Of a stretch of DNA of 64,000 nucleotides, positions 9,958 through 18,500 are shown piece after piece; the stretch's first letter is position 1; each line of letters opens with the position of its first letter. Origin of the DNA: Planctomycetota bacterium. Lineage in GTDB: Bacteria > Planctomycetota > Phycisphaerae > WQYP01. The DNA is taken from the NCBI GenBank assembly GCA_021819825.1, contig JAKAEZ010000002.1, positions 62,001 through 126,000 of the forward strand. The letters are read 5' to 3'. The translations under genes were made by a program, and so were the position numbers. The notes under the pieces are model-generated. The model was given only the letters and a program-made list of their open reading frames with translations, had not been told where the DNA came from and searched no databases.

Positions 9958-10449
9958 CTATTTTTCCCGCAAACTGCAATGTCCGGATTCCATATCCACT
10001 TCCGTGCGGACAAATAAAACGTCCGGCAGCGGAACGGCCCAGATTTCCCCTTTGATTTCAAAATCAAGCGTGTTGGGTTTACCGGCGTCGGCGACACTTC
10101 CGATGCTAAGCGAATGGCGAATGACCCGCGGCTCAAAGCGGTGAACCGCACTGATGAGCATTTTCTCAACGCGTTCGGGGGGCATTCCGGAAATGGTGTG
10201 CCCGGAAAGATTGGGAATTCCGTAATTAATAACGCTTTGGGCCGCCAAGGGAAAATCTTTGAGTTCTTCGGCATCAAAATGGCACGGCGTATTGAGCAGC
10301 CACTCCAAGTCGCGTAATACAGATTTTCGCAACTGGCGAAGAGTTCCTGCCCGTTGATCGCGTGACTCGCGGGAAGTTTCCGGGGCATCATCGGTCAGAC
10401 GATCCAGAAGAAACGGCTGCAGGCGGTCGCGCGAAAAGGATTCATCCAT
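9958..10449 (-). CDS. tssE: T6SS baseplate protein TssE (gp25-like)
   Basis: 163 residues. The ATG at 10449 (MDESFSRDRLQPFLLDRL) is preceded by AGGGGG and fits TssE starts; an upstream ATG at 10479 lies inside tagJ and is less likely. The family pattern is clear: LLDRLTDD, a LRKSVLRDLEWLLNT helix near 50, YGIPNLSG, an E-x-x-I-x-x-R-F-EPR motif near 115 (VHRFEPRVIRHSLSI) and a DFEIKGEIWAVPLPDVLFVRTEVDME end. TssE is the gp25 homologue that nucleates sheath polymerisation at the baseplate. Its start overlaps the tagJ end by 8 bp. Confidence 0.92.
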   Translation of the reverse strand: MDESFSRDRLQPFLLDRLTDDAPETSRESRDQRAGTLRQLRKSVLRDLEWLLNTPCHFDAEELKDFPLAAQSVINYGIPNLSGHTISGMPPERVEKMLISAVHRFEPRVIRHSLSIGSVADAGKPNTLDFEIKGEIWAVPLPDVLFVRTEVDMESGHCSLREK

Positions 10450-11281
10450 TTTGCGCCCCCTGTTCCGATGCGGCGGCATCCGTCACGGCAAGTTCGGGTT
10501 GGTCCAAGACAATGCTGCGAACTTCCAGAAAGGCATATTCTTTCTGATCGGTCACGAATTCGCGCTGCCCCAGTCCAAGAGAAAGTGTATCGGTCGTCGT
10601 CCAGTCGGTCTTGCGTGCCATGCGTATGGCGGAATCTGTACTTTTCTCGGAACCCGGGTAGCGCACCGGTATAAGCCCGAATTTTGTACCGCCGTTTAAC
10701 CATGTAAAATTGGCGGAAATCCACACGAGGTCCCGCAGATCGGTCGGGGCTTCAATTTGAATTTCCCGGATATTGGTTAGTGGAATCCAATAGTACTTGC
10801 CATCCACCATCGCTTCCATGACCGGCCCGAGCCGCGGGTCTGCATCCGCTAGCCAGGCAAATGGTTCATCGTTAATTTTTCCGCTGATCGCGGGTGCCGC
10901 ATCAAAGGCTTGCTCCCGTAGAACCGCGGATTCCGCAAAACGTCCCTTGGCGGCAAAATCATTGGCTTGTATCAGTTGCCCAAGCCATTCCGGCGGCTGG
11001 CCTAAGACCATCGGGGTGGTGCCGCCGGCAAAAATATCAGCGCGCAGCGCCTCACACTGCAGCGCCACGCGGCACACTTGCGCCATTAACAAGTTCAGCG
11101 GATCAAGTTCAGCGGCAACATTGAGTTGCGTCAGTGCCCGATCCCATTGGCCAAGAATTGCCAGCAATTGAAACAGCAGAACGCGAAGTTTCGCATCCGC
11201 CGGCTTTTTGCGAACATCCGCCTGCACGCCAGCCAATGCTTCTTCCAGATTTCCGCCGCGGATCAGCTCTTCAGCAGTCAT
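10442..11281 (-). CDS. tagJ: T6SS accessory protein TagJ (ImpE family)
   Basis: 279 residues starting at the ATG 11281 behind GGAGACAAAATTT; a longer frame to 11374 has no matching start. The N-terminal half is made of TPR-like helices (AEELIRGGNLEEALAGVQADVRKKPADAKLR, LLFQLLAILGQWDRALTQL, AELDP). The C-terminal half is the ImpE domain with WLADADPRLGPVMEAMVDGKYYWIPL, the TDLRDLVW motif and a VPVRYPGSE-like loop (here IPVRYPGSE). TagJ is an accessory subunit present in only some T6SS lineages and is known to bind the TssB/C sheath and ClpV. It lies between hcp and tssE and couples to tssE by overlap. Confidence 0.9.
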   Translation of the reverse strand: MTAEELIRGGNLEEALAGVQADVRKKPADAKLRVLLFQLLAILGQWDRALTQLNVAAELDPLNLLMAQVCRVALQCEALRADIFAGGTTPMVLGQPPEWLGQLIQANDFAAKGRFAESAVLREQAFDAAPAISGKINDEPFAWLADADPRLGPVMEAMVDGKYYWIPLTNIREIQIEAPTDLRDLVWISANFTWLNGGTKFGLIPVRYPGSEKSTDSAIRMARKTDWTTTDTLSLGLGQREFVTDQKEYAFLEVRSIVLDQPELAVTDAAASEQGAQNG

Positions 11282-11625
11282 AAATTTTGTCTCCAGGCTC
11301 TCGTGCTGCGCCGTTGGTAAGCCGCGGGTCACCGGCCGACAATGCTTCGGCAAGCGTCCGTGGCCCCGGCCCAAGGTATGATCGGCGTATAACCGTTGAC
11401 TATGCGAAGCCTGTTGCAGCTACGGCCAGCCGATTCCCAAAGGCGTCCAGCGCTTCGGAAGTATGGCAGTGGTGTAGATTAAAGCCAAATGCTCAATGCA
11501 GGAAAATAAAATCCGAAGATGCCGACGGCATGAATCGCCCATCGGCATCTTCGGAAGGCTCAATTGCAATGTTCCCATGCATTGATGGGCTTTTGCAACA
11601 AGCGCCTTTCCTGATTCACGCGGCG
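11282..11625 (-). other. hcp-tagJ intergenic stretch
   Basis: The 344 bp between hcp and tagJ hold the terminator hairpin at 11498-11554 and no convincing gene. Short open frames here have no ribosome site and no family pattern. Downstream genes tagJ to vgrG must be transcribed by read-through or from a promoter in this stretch that I could not identify. Confidence 0.5.
11498..11554 (-). terminator. Rho-independent terminator after hcp
   Basis: A perfect 13-bp stem (CCGAAGATGCCGA at 11513-11525 and its complement at 11542-11554) with a 16-nt loop is followed on the minus strand by ATTTTATTTT. It lies 72 bp after the hcp stop. Partial termination here would give far more hcp than downstream baseplate mRNA, which suits the many Hcp copies a tube needs. 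Confidence 0.75.
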
Positions 11626-12120
11626 TCAGGCCTTCGAATTTTTGATACGATCCCAACCGGTATTGCCGGCTTTTGTCGTCGAGCCATCGGACTTCTGCGT
11701 GTAATATTCCATTTCAACTTTTCCGAATTCAAAGCTGACGGTTTCACGCAATGTGTCATTACCGCCGGTAACGCCCGCCAACTGATATCCCGATACCATG
11801 CAGTCGGTGAATTTCAAAATCTCAAAGGGCTTCTGACCGGAGGAACCGGTTGATTTGCGGAATGTTACGGTAGCCGATTTCAAATGGCTGCCGTCACAAC
11901 CGGCGAGCATCAGATTTGGGCTGGCTTTATCAACAGCTTTCACGATCGTGAATGCCCCGATATTAGCCTTGCCACTGCTGATTCCACCGGATTGGCTGCC
12001 CACCGTCGCGGAATTGCTTAATCCCCAGGAAAAAGATTCAATTTCAATTTGTTTTTCCATTCCCTTGGATGTTGATTCACCCTCAATTCCATCGATTTTC
12101 AGATATGCATCGAACGCCAT
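11626..12120 (-). CDS. hcp: T6SS tube protein Hcp/TssD
   Basis: 164 residues with the Hcp1 family pattern: MAFDAYLKIDGIEGES, IEIESFSWGLSN near 30, the central KAVDKASPNLMLAGCDGSHLKSATVTFRK strand pair and a final VSFEFGKVEMEYYTQ. Hcp hexamers stack into the inner tube that is shot out when the sheath contracts. A very strong GAAAGGAG site sits 7-8 bp before the ATG, in keeping with high expression, and a terminator follows the gene. It is 121 bp after tssC. Confidence 0.95.
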   Translation of the reverse strand: MAFDAYLKIDGIEGESTSKGMEKQIEIESFSWGLSNSATVGSQSGGISSGKANIGAFTIVKAVDKASPNLMLAGCDGSHLKSATVTFRKSTGSSGQKPFEILKFTDCMVSGYQLAGVTGGNDTLRETVSFEFGKVEMEYYTQKSDGSTTKAGNTGWDRIKNSKA

Positions 12121-12241
12121 AGTTAAGCTCCTTTCAAAAAAGCTTTATAGCAACACGGCATCCTTGGACTCGCTGACAGCTTGCAGTTCTGACGACGCAT
12201 CAGAAAATGCCGGCCCAAACACGCTCGTGCAATAGACTGTG

Positions 12242-13744
12242 TTATCCACCGCTCTTGACCGACGGAAGTTTGCTGACCAAGCGCAATGAAACGGTCAGGC
12301 CTTCCAACTGATAGTGCGGCCTAAGGAAAAACTTGGAGCGGTAATAACCCGGATTACCTTCCACTTCCTCAACGGTTACTTCCGCCGCCGCCAGCGGATG
12401 TGAAGCTTTGTATTCTTCACTGGATGTCGCGGGCGACGCATCAACATATTGCATAATCCATTCATTGAGCCAGCGCTGCATATCCGAGCGCTCCTTAAAT
12501 GATCCGATCTTGTCACGGACCATGCACTTAAGGAAATGCGCGAAACGACAGGTGGCGAAAAGATACGGCAGACGGGCGGCAAGATTGGCATTGGCGGTGG
12601 CGTCCGCATCGGCATATTTTTCCGGTTCCTGCAGGGATTGTGCGCCGACGAATACGGCATAATCCGTGTTCTTCCAATGCGACAACGGCATTAATCCGTT
12701 TTTTGCCAACTCGGCTTCCCGGCGATCGGTAATGGCAATTTCCGTGGGGCATTTCATATCCACGCCCCCATCGTCGGTGGGAAAGGTATGGCAAGGCAAC
12801 CCTTCAACCATGCCGCCGGACTCTACTCCGCGAATTCGCGAGCACCAGCCATAAAGCTTAAACGCTCGATTGATATTAACACCCATCGCGTAGGCGGCAT
12901 TGGACCATGTGTATTTATTATGATCCGCTTTGCCCGTATCTTCTTCGTACGCAAATTCTTCAACGGGATTGGTTTTGGCCCCATAGGGAATACGGGAAAG
13001 AAAACGCGGCATGGTCAAGCCGATATACCGGGCATCATCCGATTTTCGCAGTGACCGCCACGGGGCATAATCCGGGGTCTGGAAAATTTTGGTCAAATCA
13101 CGGGCATCGCCGACTTGCTGCCATGAATCCATGTTCATCAGGCTGGGCGCGGTACCGGAAATAAACGGAGCATGCGCCGCCGCTGCGATCTGGGCCATTC
13201 CCGCCAGAATTTCAACATCCGGCGGAGAGTGATCGAAATAGTAATCACCAATCAGACAGCCATAAGGCTCCCCGCCGGGGCTGCCGAATTCATCTTCATA
13301 AAGCTTCTTGAAAAGAGGGCTTTGATCCCATGCGGTACCCTTGAATTTTTTAATGGTCTTTCCAACGTCTTTTTTGGAGATGTTCATCACCCGAATTTTC
13401 AGGGTTTCATCCGTTTCGGTATTATTTACCAGATGATGCAGGCCCCGCCACGTCCCCTCAAGCGATCGGAACGCCTCATGGTGAATTATTTCGTTGACCT
13501 GTTCCGTGAGTTTGGCGTCCAACTGCGCAATGATGGCTTCAATGGAGCGCACTACATCATCAGAAATCAGCGATGTTCCTTCCAAGGCCTGCTGGGCCAG
13601 AGTCTGCACCGCAGTTTTGATTTGTTCGGCTACGCCGTCGGTCTTAGGTTTGAACTCTTTTTTTAACAGCGAATCAAATTCGCTTAATTCAACCGCTGCC
13701 GCCGCGGGTGCCGCCGCAGATTGGGCTTGTGTTGGTTCCGCCAT
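12242..13744 (-). CDS. tssC: T6SS sheath large subunit TssC/VipB
   Basis: 500 residues. TssC hallmarks are FRSLEGTWRGLHHLVNNTET near 90, VGDYYFDHSPPDVEIL-type segment (here LIGDYYFDHSPPD) near 165, PFISGTAPSLMNMDSWQQ near 190, WRSLRKSDDARYIGLTMPRFLSR, and the C-terminal EVEGNPGYYRSKFFLRPHYQLEGLTVSLRLVSKLP. An Ala-rich leader of about 18 residues precedes the conserved part. With TssB it builds the contractile sheath. The start is set by AGGAGG about 8 bp upstream. It lies 50 bp after tssB. Confidence 0.96.
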   Translation of the reverse strand: MAEPTQAQSAAAPAAAAVELSEFDSLLKKEFKPKTDGVAEQIKTAVQTLAQQALEGTSLISDDVVRSIEAIIAQLDAKLTEQVNEIIHHEAFRSLEGTWRGLHHLVNNTETDETLKIRVMNISKKDVGKTIKKFKGTAWDQSPLFKKLYEDEFGSPGGEPYGCLIGDYYFDHSPPDVEILAGMAQIAAAAHAPFISGTAPSLMNMDSWQQVGDARDLTKIFQTPDYAPWRSLRKSDDARYIGLTMPRFLSRIPYGAKTNPVEEFAYEEDTGKADHNKYTWSNAAYAMGVNINRAFKLYGWCSRIRGVESGGMVEGLPCHTFPTDDGGVDMKCPTEIAITDRREAELAKNGLMPLSHWKNTDYAVFVGAQSLQEPEKYADADATANANLAARLPYLFATCRFAHFLKCMVRDKIGSFKERSDMQRWLNEWIMQYVDASPATSSEEYKASHPLAAAEVTVEEVEGNPGYYRSKFFLRPHYQLEGLTVSLRLVSKLPSVKSGG

Positions 13745-13794
13745 TTTCTGGCCTCCTGTATGTATAAAATATCAGAATGGTAAAGCCAATAGAT

Positions 13795-14295
13795 TCACGA
13801 CGGTTGTTTAGGAGCTGCGGCCAGAGCCTGAAGCAGTGCCGGGTCCTTTAGCGCCTTCCCCAGCAATTCTTCCGCATTGGCCTTGCCATCCATGTAGGTC
13901 AAAAGGTTGGCCAATTGGGTGCGAGCTTCCAACAATTTTCGCAGCGGCTCAACTTTGCGGGCCACCGCGGCGGGCGAGAAATCATCCATGCTGTCGAAGG
14001 TGAGTTCAACCGGCAGGTTGCCTTCACCGGACAGTTTGTTGGCGACTTGGAACGCCACACGCGGCTTGGCGGCTTTCATGCGTTCGTCAAAATTATCAAC
14101 GTCAATTTCCAAGAACTTGCGTTGATCCACTCCGGGAAGCGCTTCCGCGGGGTTGCCAGAAAGATCAGCCATGACACCCATGACGAAGGGAAGGTTTATT
14201 TTCTTTTCTGAACCGTAGAGTTCCAAGTCATATTCGATTTGAACACGTGGTGCGCGATTGCGAGCGATAAACTTCTGACTGCTTGCCTTAGCCAT
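13795..14295 (-). CDS. tssB: T6SS sheath small subunit TssB/VipA
   Basis: 166 residues. The TssB pattern is plain: RNRAPRVQIEYDLELYGSEKKINLPFVMGVMADLSG in the first 50 residues, then VDQRKFLEIDVDNFDERMKAAKPRVAF, LTFDSMDDFSPAAVARKVEPLRKLLEAR and LLTYMDGKANAEELLGKALKDP. TssB forms the heterodimer with TssC and carries the helix recognised by ClpV after contraction. It is transcribed between tssA and tssC with short spacers. Confidence 0.96.
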   Translation of the reverse strand: MAKASSQKFIARNRAPRVQIEYDLELYGSEKKINLPFVMGVMADLSGNPAEALPGVDQRKFLEIDVDNFDERMKAAKPRVAFQVANKLSGEGNLPVELTFDSMDDFSPAAVARKVEPLRKLLEARTQLANLLTYMDGKANAEELLGKALKDPALLQALAAAPKQPS

Positions 14296-14430
14296 AGGAC
14301 AGCTCCATCAAAATTGCCCGTGCGAAAGTGCCGCACAAAATGTATACCCCATTTCTTACGATCCAAATTACTCGAAGGCGTAAATCATGTCAAGCCACGC
14401 GAACAAATTGGGGTTATGAAATCACCTTTT

Positions 14431-15519
14431 TTACTCCCCTTCCTTCGCCAATCCGGCCAGCGCCCTGATCGCAGCCAACGTATCCGGCGAAAGATCGGAT
14501 ATTACATCAATAAAATTCTTATCGATCAACCGCTGCGCCCGCTTTAATAATAAAGGAACCGGGCTGGAGGGTTCTGTAGCTTCCAGAAAGCGGCAGATTT
14601 CATCAATGGCTCGGTTGCAGTCTGCCCTAGACGCAATTGATCCGACGGAAAAACCGCCGGCTTTATGGGGCATAGCCTGTGCCACGGCTGCCGACGCGAC
14701 GGAAGCACCGGAGCCGCCGGAAGACGCAGCGGAAGCTTCGGAACTCTTGTTTTCAGCGGCCCCCATGTGATGGCGCATCGCGGCCTGAATGGCACTAAGA
14801 ATTTTTCGGCTCCCCTGCAAATCCACCGCATGGCCGGGCGGAACATGGGCGGTTAATACCGCGTCCATGGCATCCCATGCCGCGATGGACTCGTCAATCG
14901 CCCGGGAAATCAGGGCCAGAGATTCTGGGTTTGCGGACTTAAAGGCCGCGTCAATAATACCAGGATCCTTTTTTTCTTCGCCCTCTGGAGGGATTAATTC
15001 ACCACGGGCAATTAGAATATCCCGCAGGCATATACGGCCGATCTGCTTGGAGTCAGCCAGCACCATACTGCGAAGACGGTCCGGAAACTTAAGGATGTCA
15101 CCATAAACATCTCCTTGCGGCGACATTGCAGCAATGGCATTGACGCGGAAGGTGGGGTCATTGTTATCATCCGGATCCAGGGCCGGATAAAGCGTCGGCC
15201 AGAATGATTCCACACTTTTTTGGATCAGCACAATTCCATCCCGAAATCCCGGCGCGCCGCGCAATTTTAATTCCGCCAGGGTCAGGTAGACCATAATGCG
15301 CAAATCCCGCGTGCGGGTAAGCAACGCCTGACAGCGGCCTGAAATATCGCGCCAATCAGGTTCTTCAGCCGCGATCTTAACATCGCCCATTTCCCGTTCA
15401 GGCGTGCCCTGAATCAGACGTTCCAGTTCCATGAAATCCGGATCGTAGGATAAATCCGCACCGCATGGATGCTCCGCAGCTAGCGGTTGAAGCAACGGCT
15501 CTATGTTCAGATCAGACAT
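14431..15519 (-). CDS. tssA: T6SS cap/initiator protein TssA (ImpA N-domain)
   Basis: 362 residues. The ImpA N-terminal domain is recognisable: PLAAEHPCGADLSYDPDFMELERLIQGTPE, EEPDWRDISGRCQALLTRTRDLRIMVYLTLAELKLRGAPGFRDGI, SFWPTLYPALDPDDNNDPTFRVNAIAAM. A Ser/Ala/Gly-rich linker at about 255-285 leads to a short C-terminal helical region (IASRADCNRAIDEICRFLEATEPSSPVPLLLKRAQRLI), the usual end of the short TssA class. TssA primes sheath and tube assembly and follows the growing end. It is the first gene of the operon, with a candidate extended -10 just upstream. Confidence 0.93.
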   Translation of the reverse strand: MSDLNIEPLLQPLAAEHPCGADLSYDPDFMELERLIQGTPEREMGDVKIAAEEPDWRDISGRCQALLTRTRDLRIMVYLTLAELKLRGAPGFRDGIVLIQKSVESFWPTLYPALDPDDNNDPTFRVNAIAAMSPQGDVYGDILKFPDRLRSMVLADSKQIGRICLRDILIARGELIPPEGEEKKDPGIIDAAFKSANPESLALISRAIDESIAAWDAMDAVLTAHVPPGHAVDLQGSRKILSAIQAAMRHHMGAAENKSSEASAASSGGSGASVASAAVAQAMPHKAGGFSVGSIASRADCNRAIDEICRFLEATEPSSPVPLLLKRAQRLIDKNFIDVISDLSPDTLAAIRALAGLAKEGE

Positions 15520-15543
15520 TTAATGGCCCTTTATTTTCAGAGG

Positions 15544-15552
15544 AGTATAACA
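15544..15552 (-). promoter_or_regulatory. tssA: Possible extended -10 promoter for the tssA operon
   Basis: On the minus strand the sequence TGTTATACT (TGn plus a TATACT -10) lies about 25 bp before the tssA ATG, in the only 70-bp gap between tpsA and tssA. No good -35 is visible, as allowed for extended -10 promoters. The resulting leader would be short, about 17 nt, and would still hold the AAAGGG ribosome site. Confidence 0.4.
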
Positions 15553-15589
15553 CCGCAAAACAAAATTGCGACGGATGAAACCATCATGA

Positions 15590-18500
15590 TCATAACTTGG
15601 ATAATCGGTGCCCCATTACCGTTTCCTCAAACTGTCTTTCGGACAGGGCACCAGGATTTAATTCCGCCAAAATCGTGCTGTGCGACAGCCGCAGTTCTAC
15701 GGATGTCAGGCCAAGCTGCCGCACCTGCCGTAAAAGCGTCCGCAATTGATTTAACGTGCTAAGCACTTTAGTCTGACCCGGCGTCTTTTCCAGCCATGTT
15801 CGGAACCCTAATGGTGTGGCATGCGCTGCGCCAACCGCCTTGGCGTAGTCATTGTAAGAATCACGGAACAGCACATGCAATTCCATTCGCCTTGAGCGAT
15901 AAATCGGGTTGCCCCTTTGGTCCAATTCCGGCTGGTGGGTTTTCGGATCTATTACCGGAGCCAGAAATAAATCCCGATACATGGCGATAAAGTCCTTGGT
16001 CTGCTGGTAGGGCAAGCGACTGGTGGTGACATAGTAATCCAGGAGCGTGGGATGCACGATAATCATTCCATCGCTGGTGGGAATATCGTTGAACACGGCT
16101 TTTCCGCCAAACAAGTTCAGAATATTGTCAATGGAAGTGTTACGGGCGTTAATGCCCGCTTCACGCAGAATTTGCCGTTGCTCCGATGACAGCACCACAA
16201 CCGAATTGAATTGCGGCGGCGGAGGGGGGAGAATGGGCGCGACTGCCACCGTTACATTTGAGGTTGACGGCCCGCTGGCTTTCAGGTCCAGGTAATAGGT
16301 GGTTAGTCGGCCATCCGCGATTCCGGAAGCCATGAGAGTTGATGGTACCACGTTGACGCCGTAATAGTGCACGCCAGGCGAATTCGGCGTGATACTGCCA
16401 GTAACTGTGCCGCCCGGCCCATAGGCGAACTGGGGTGCGTAATCCGTAACGGCACCCACTGGGACAACGCTGCCCGTTAAATTCAGGCTATTGGCCACAA
16501 TATCCACACCCTCCGAACCTGGCGTATTGACATGCAAGCCCAACACCCCTGAAGAACTCCCCGGTACCAGTTGCGATCCGGCGGGACGCAACAGCATATC
16601 AATGGTGTTCGCTCTAACCGTTAGCGTGCCCGCCACGTTCAGATCGCCAAGCGCCGCGACATTAGCACCGCCGGCCACGTTGGCATTGAGCGTCAGGCTG
16701 GTAAGTGAGGTCCATTTTTGACTCATACCCATGTATATATTGGTTCCGGTAACTGTAACGGTTCCGGATTGAATGGTTGTAATAATGGTTGCGGCGTCGG
16801 GAACGGGATTGTTTACATTGTTAAAGCTCGGCGCATTGGGGGCCAGCGTGACGGTTCCGGAAGCGGTGATATTGCCGTTAAGCGTGAGATAATTCTGCGG
16901 GCGGAAATCGCCCGTTGTCGCACCCGCCCCCAGTATCGGATCCGGATTGGGCACCATCAGGGCCGAATCCGGCGACAACGTAATACCGCCGGTTGTATCA
17001 CTGATCCCGCCGTTTTCCGCAATTCCTCCCTGCGTGCTGGTAAACGTGGTTGTCCCACCGCCATTGATCGTGACGCCGCCGTCATAAATCTGGCTATTGA
17101 CGGTATTGACCGCCCCTCCGTTGACCGTGGTTGTTCCCTGAACAGTCAACGACGCCAGGTCAGGATTTGCGCTGCTGCCGCCGACAACGCCGTCAAATTC
17201 CACGTTACTTGGCGTTCCACTCAAGGCGGCAAAAACGACACCATCATTGGGACTTGCGGCATCAAAAGAACTCTTAAAGGTAAAGGCCGATCCAGTAAGC
17301 GTTATTACGCTTCCCGCCGGGTCGCCGCTCTGACCAACCGTAACAGTTCCGGCGACGGTCAGCGGATAACTTAGAGTCGTGCTTGTGAGGATATTGAAAG
17401 GAACCGTTGATGGCACGCCCAAATCCAGTGAAGCCAGGCCACTGGAGGCACCCAGATTAACATTGTACGACCGGCTGAAATCCAGTGTCAATGCCGGTGC
17501 CCCGGCACCGCTGAATATCGCCGCCGCATTCGGAGAGGGATTCAAGTTGGTACCTGTTAAGGTCAAAGCGGAAGCAATTCCAGTCGGCGAACTATAGGTC
17601 TGATTACCGCTGGTGGTGATATTGCCATAAAGCGTGGTTGTCCCCGAACCGGTGTCTGCCAGGCTGTTCAGAGCGGTAATAGTGCCCAGATTAGCATTGC
17701 CGCTGAAGGCCAGAGTCAATGCGCCGCCGCTGCCGCTGAATACTGCGGGCGTGGATGAACTATTTAATGTTGTGCCGGTCAGGGTAATTGCGCCAGCAGA
17801 CAGTGATACAGTTCCATTGTAGCTCTGGAAACCGCTGGTGGTAATATTACCATACAACGTAGTTGCACCCGGACCGGTATTGGCCAGACTTCCAAGAGTG
17901 GAAATGGTTCCAATATTCGTATTACCGCTGAAGTTCAGTGTCAACGCATCACCGCTGCCGCTGAATACCGCAGGTGTGGTTGAACTATTTAGCGTCGTGC
18001 CCGTCAGGGTAATTGCGGCTGAACCCAGCGATACAGTTCCATTGTAGCTCTGAGCGCCGCTAGTGGTAATATTACCATAAAGCGTGGTTGTCCCCAAACC
18101 TGTGTCTGCCAGGCTGCCCAGAGCGGATATAGCGCCCAGATCAGCAGTGCCGCTAAAGGCTAGAGTCAATGCGCCACCGCTGCCGCTGAATACCGCGGGT
18201 GTAGATGAACTATTTAACTTCGTGCCGGTCAGGGTAATTGCGGCCGAGGCCAGCGATACAGTTCCGTTGTAACTCTGGGCACCGCTGGTGGTAATATCGC
18301 CATAAAGCGTAATTGCGCCCAGACCGGTACTGACCAGACTTCCAAGAGTGGCAATGGTTCCAAGATTCGCATTACCGCTGAAGTCCAGTGTCAACGTATC
18401 GCCGCTGCCGCTGAATATTGCCGGTGTGGTTGAATTATTTAGCATCGTACCAGTTAGTGTAATCGGCGTCGCAGCCAGAGCCACTGTTCCGTTGTAGCTC

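Noticed and set aside
11287-11853. A 188-codon plus-strand frame between hcp and tagJ
   Set aside because: It overlaps the end of hcp and the terminator on the other strand and shows no protein-like pattern.
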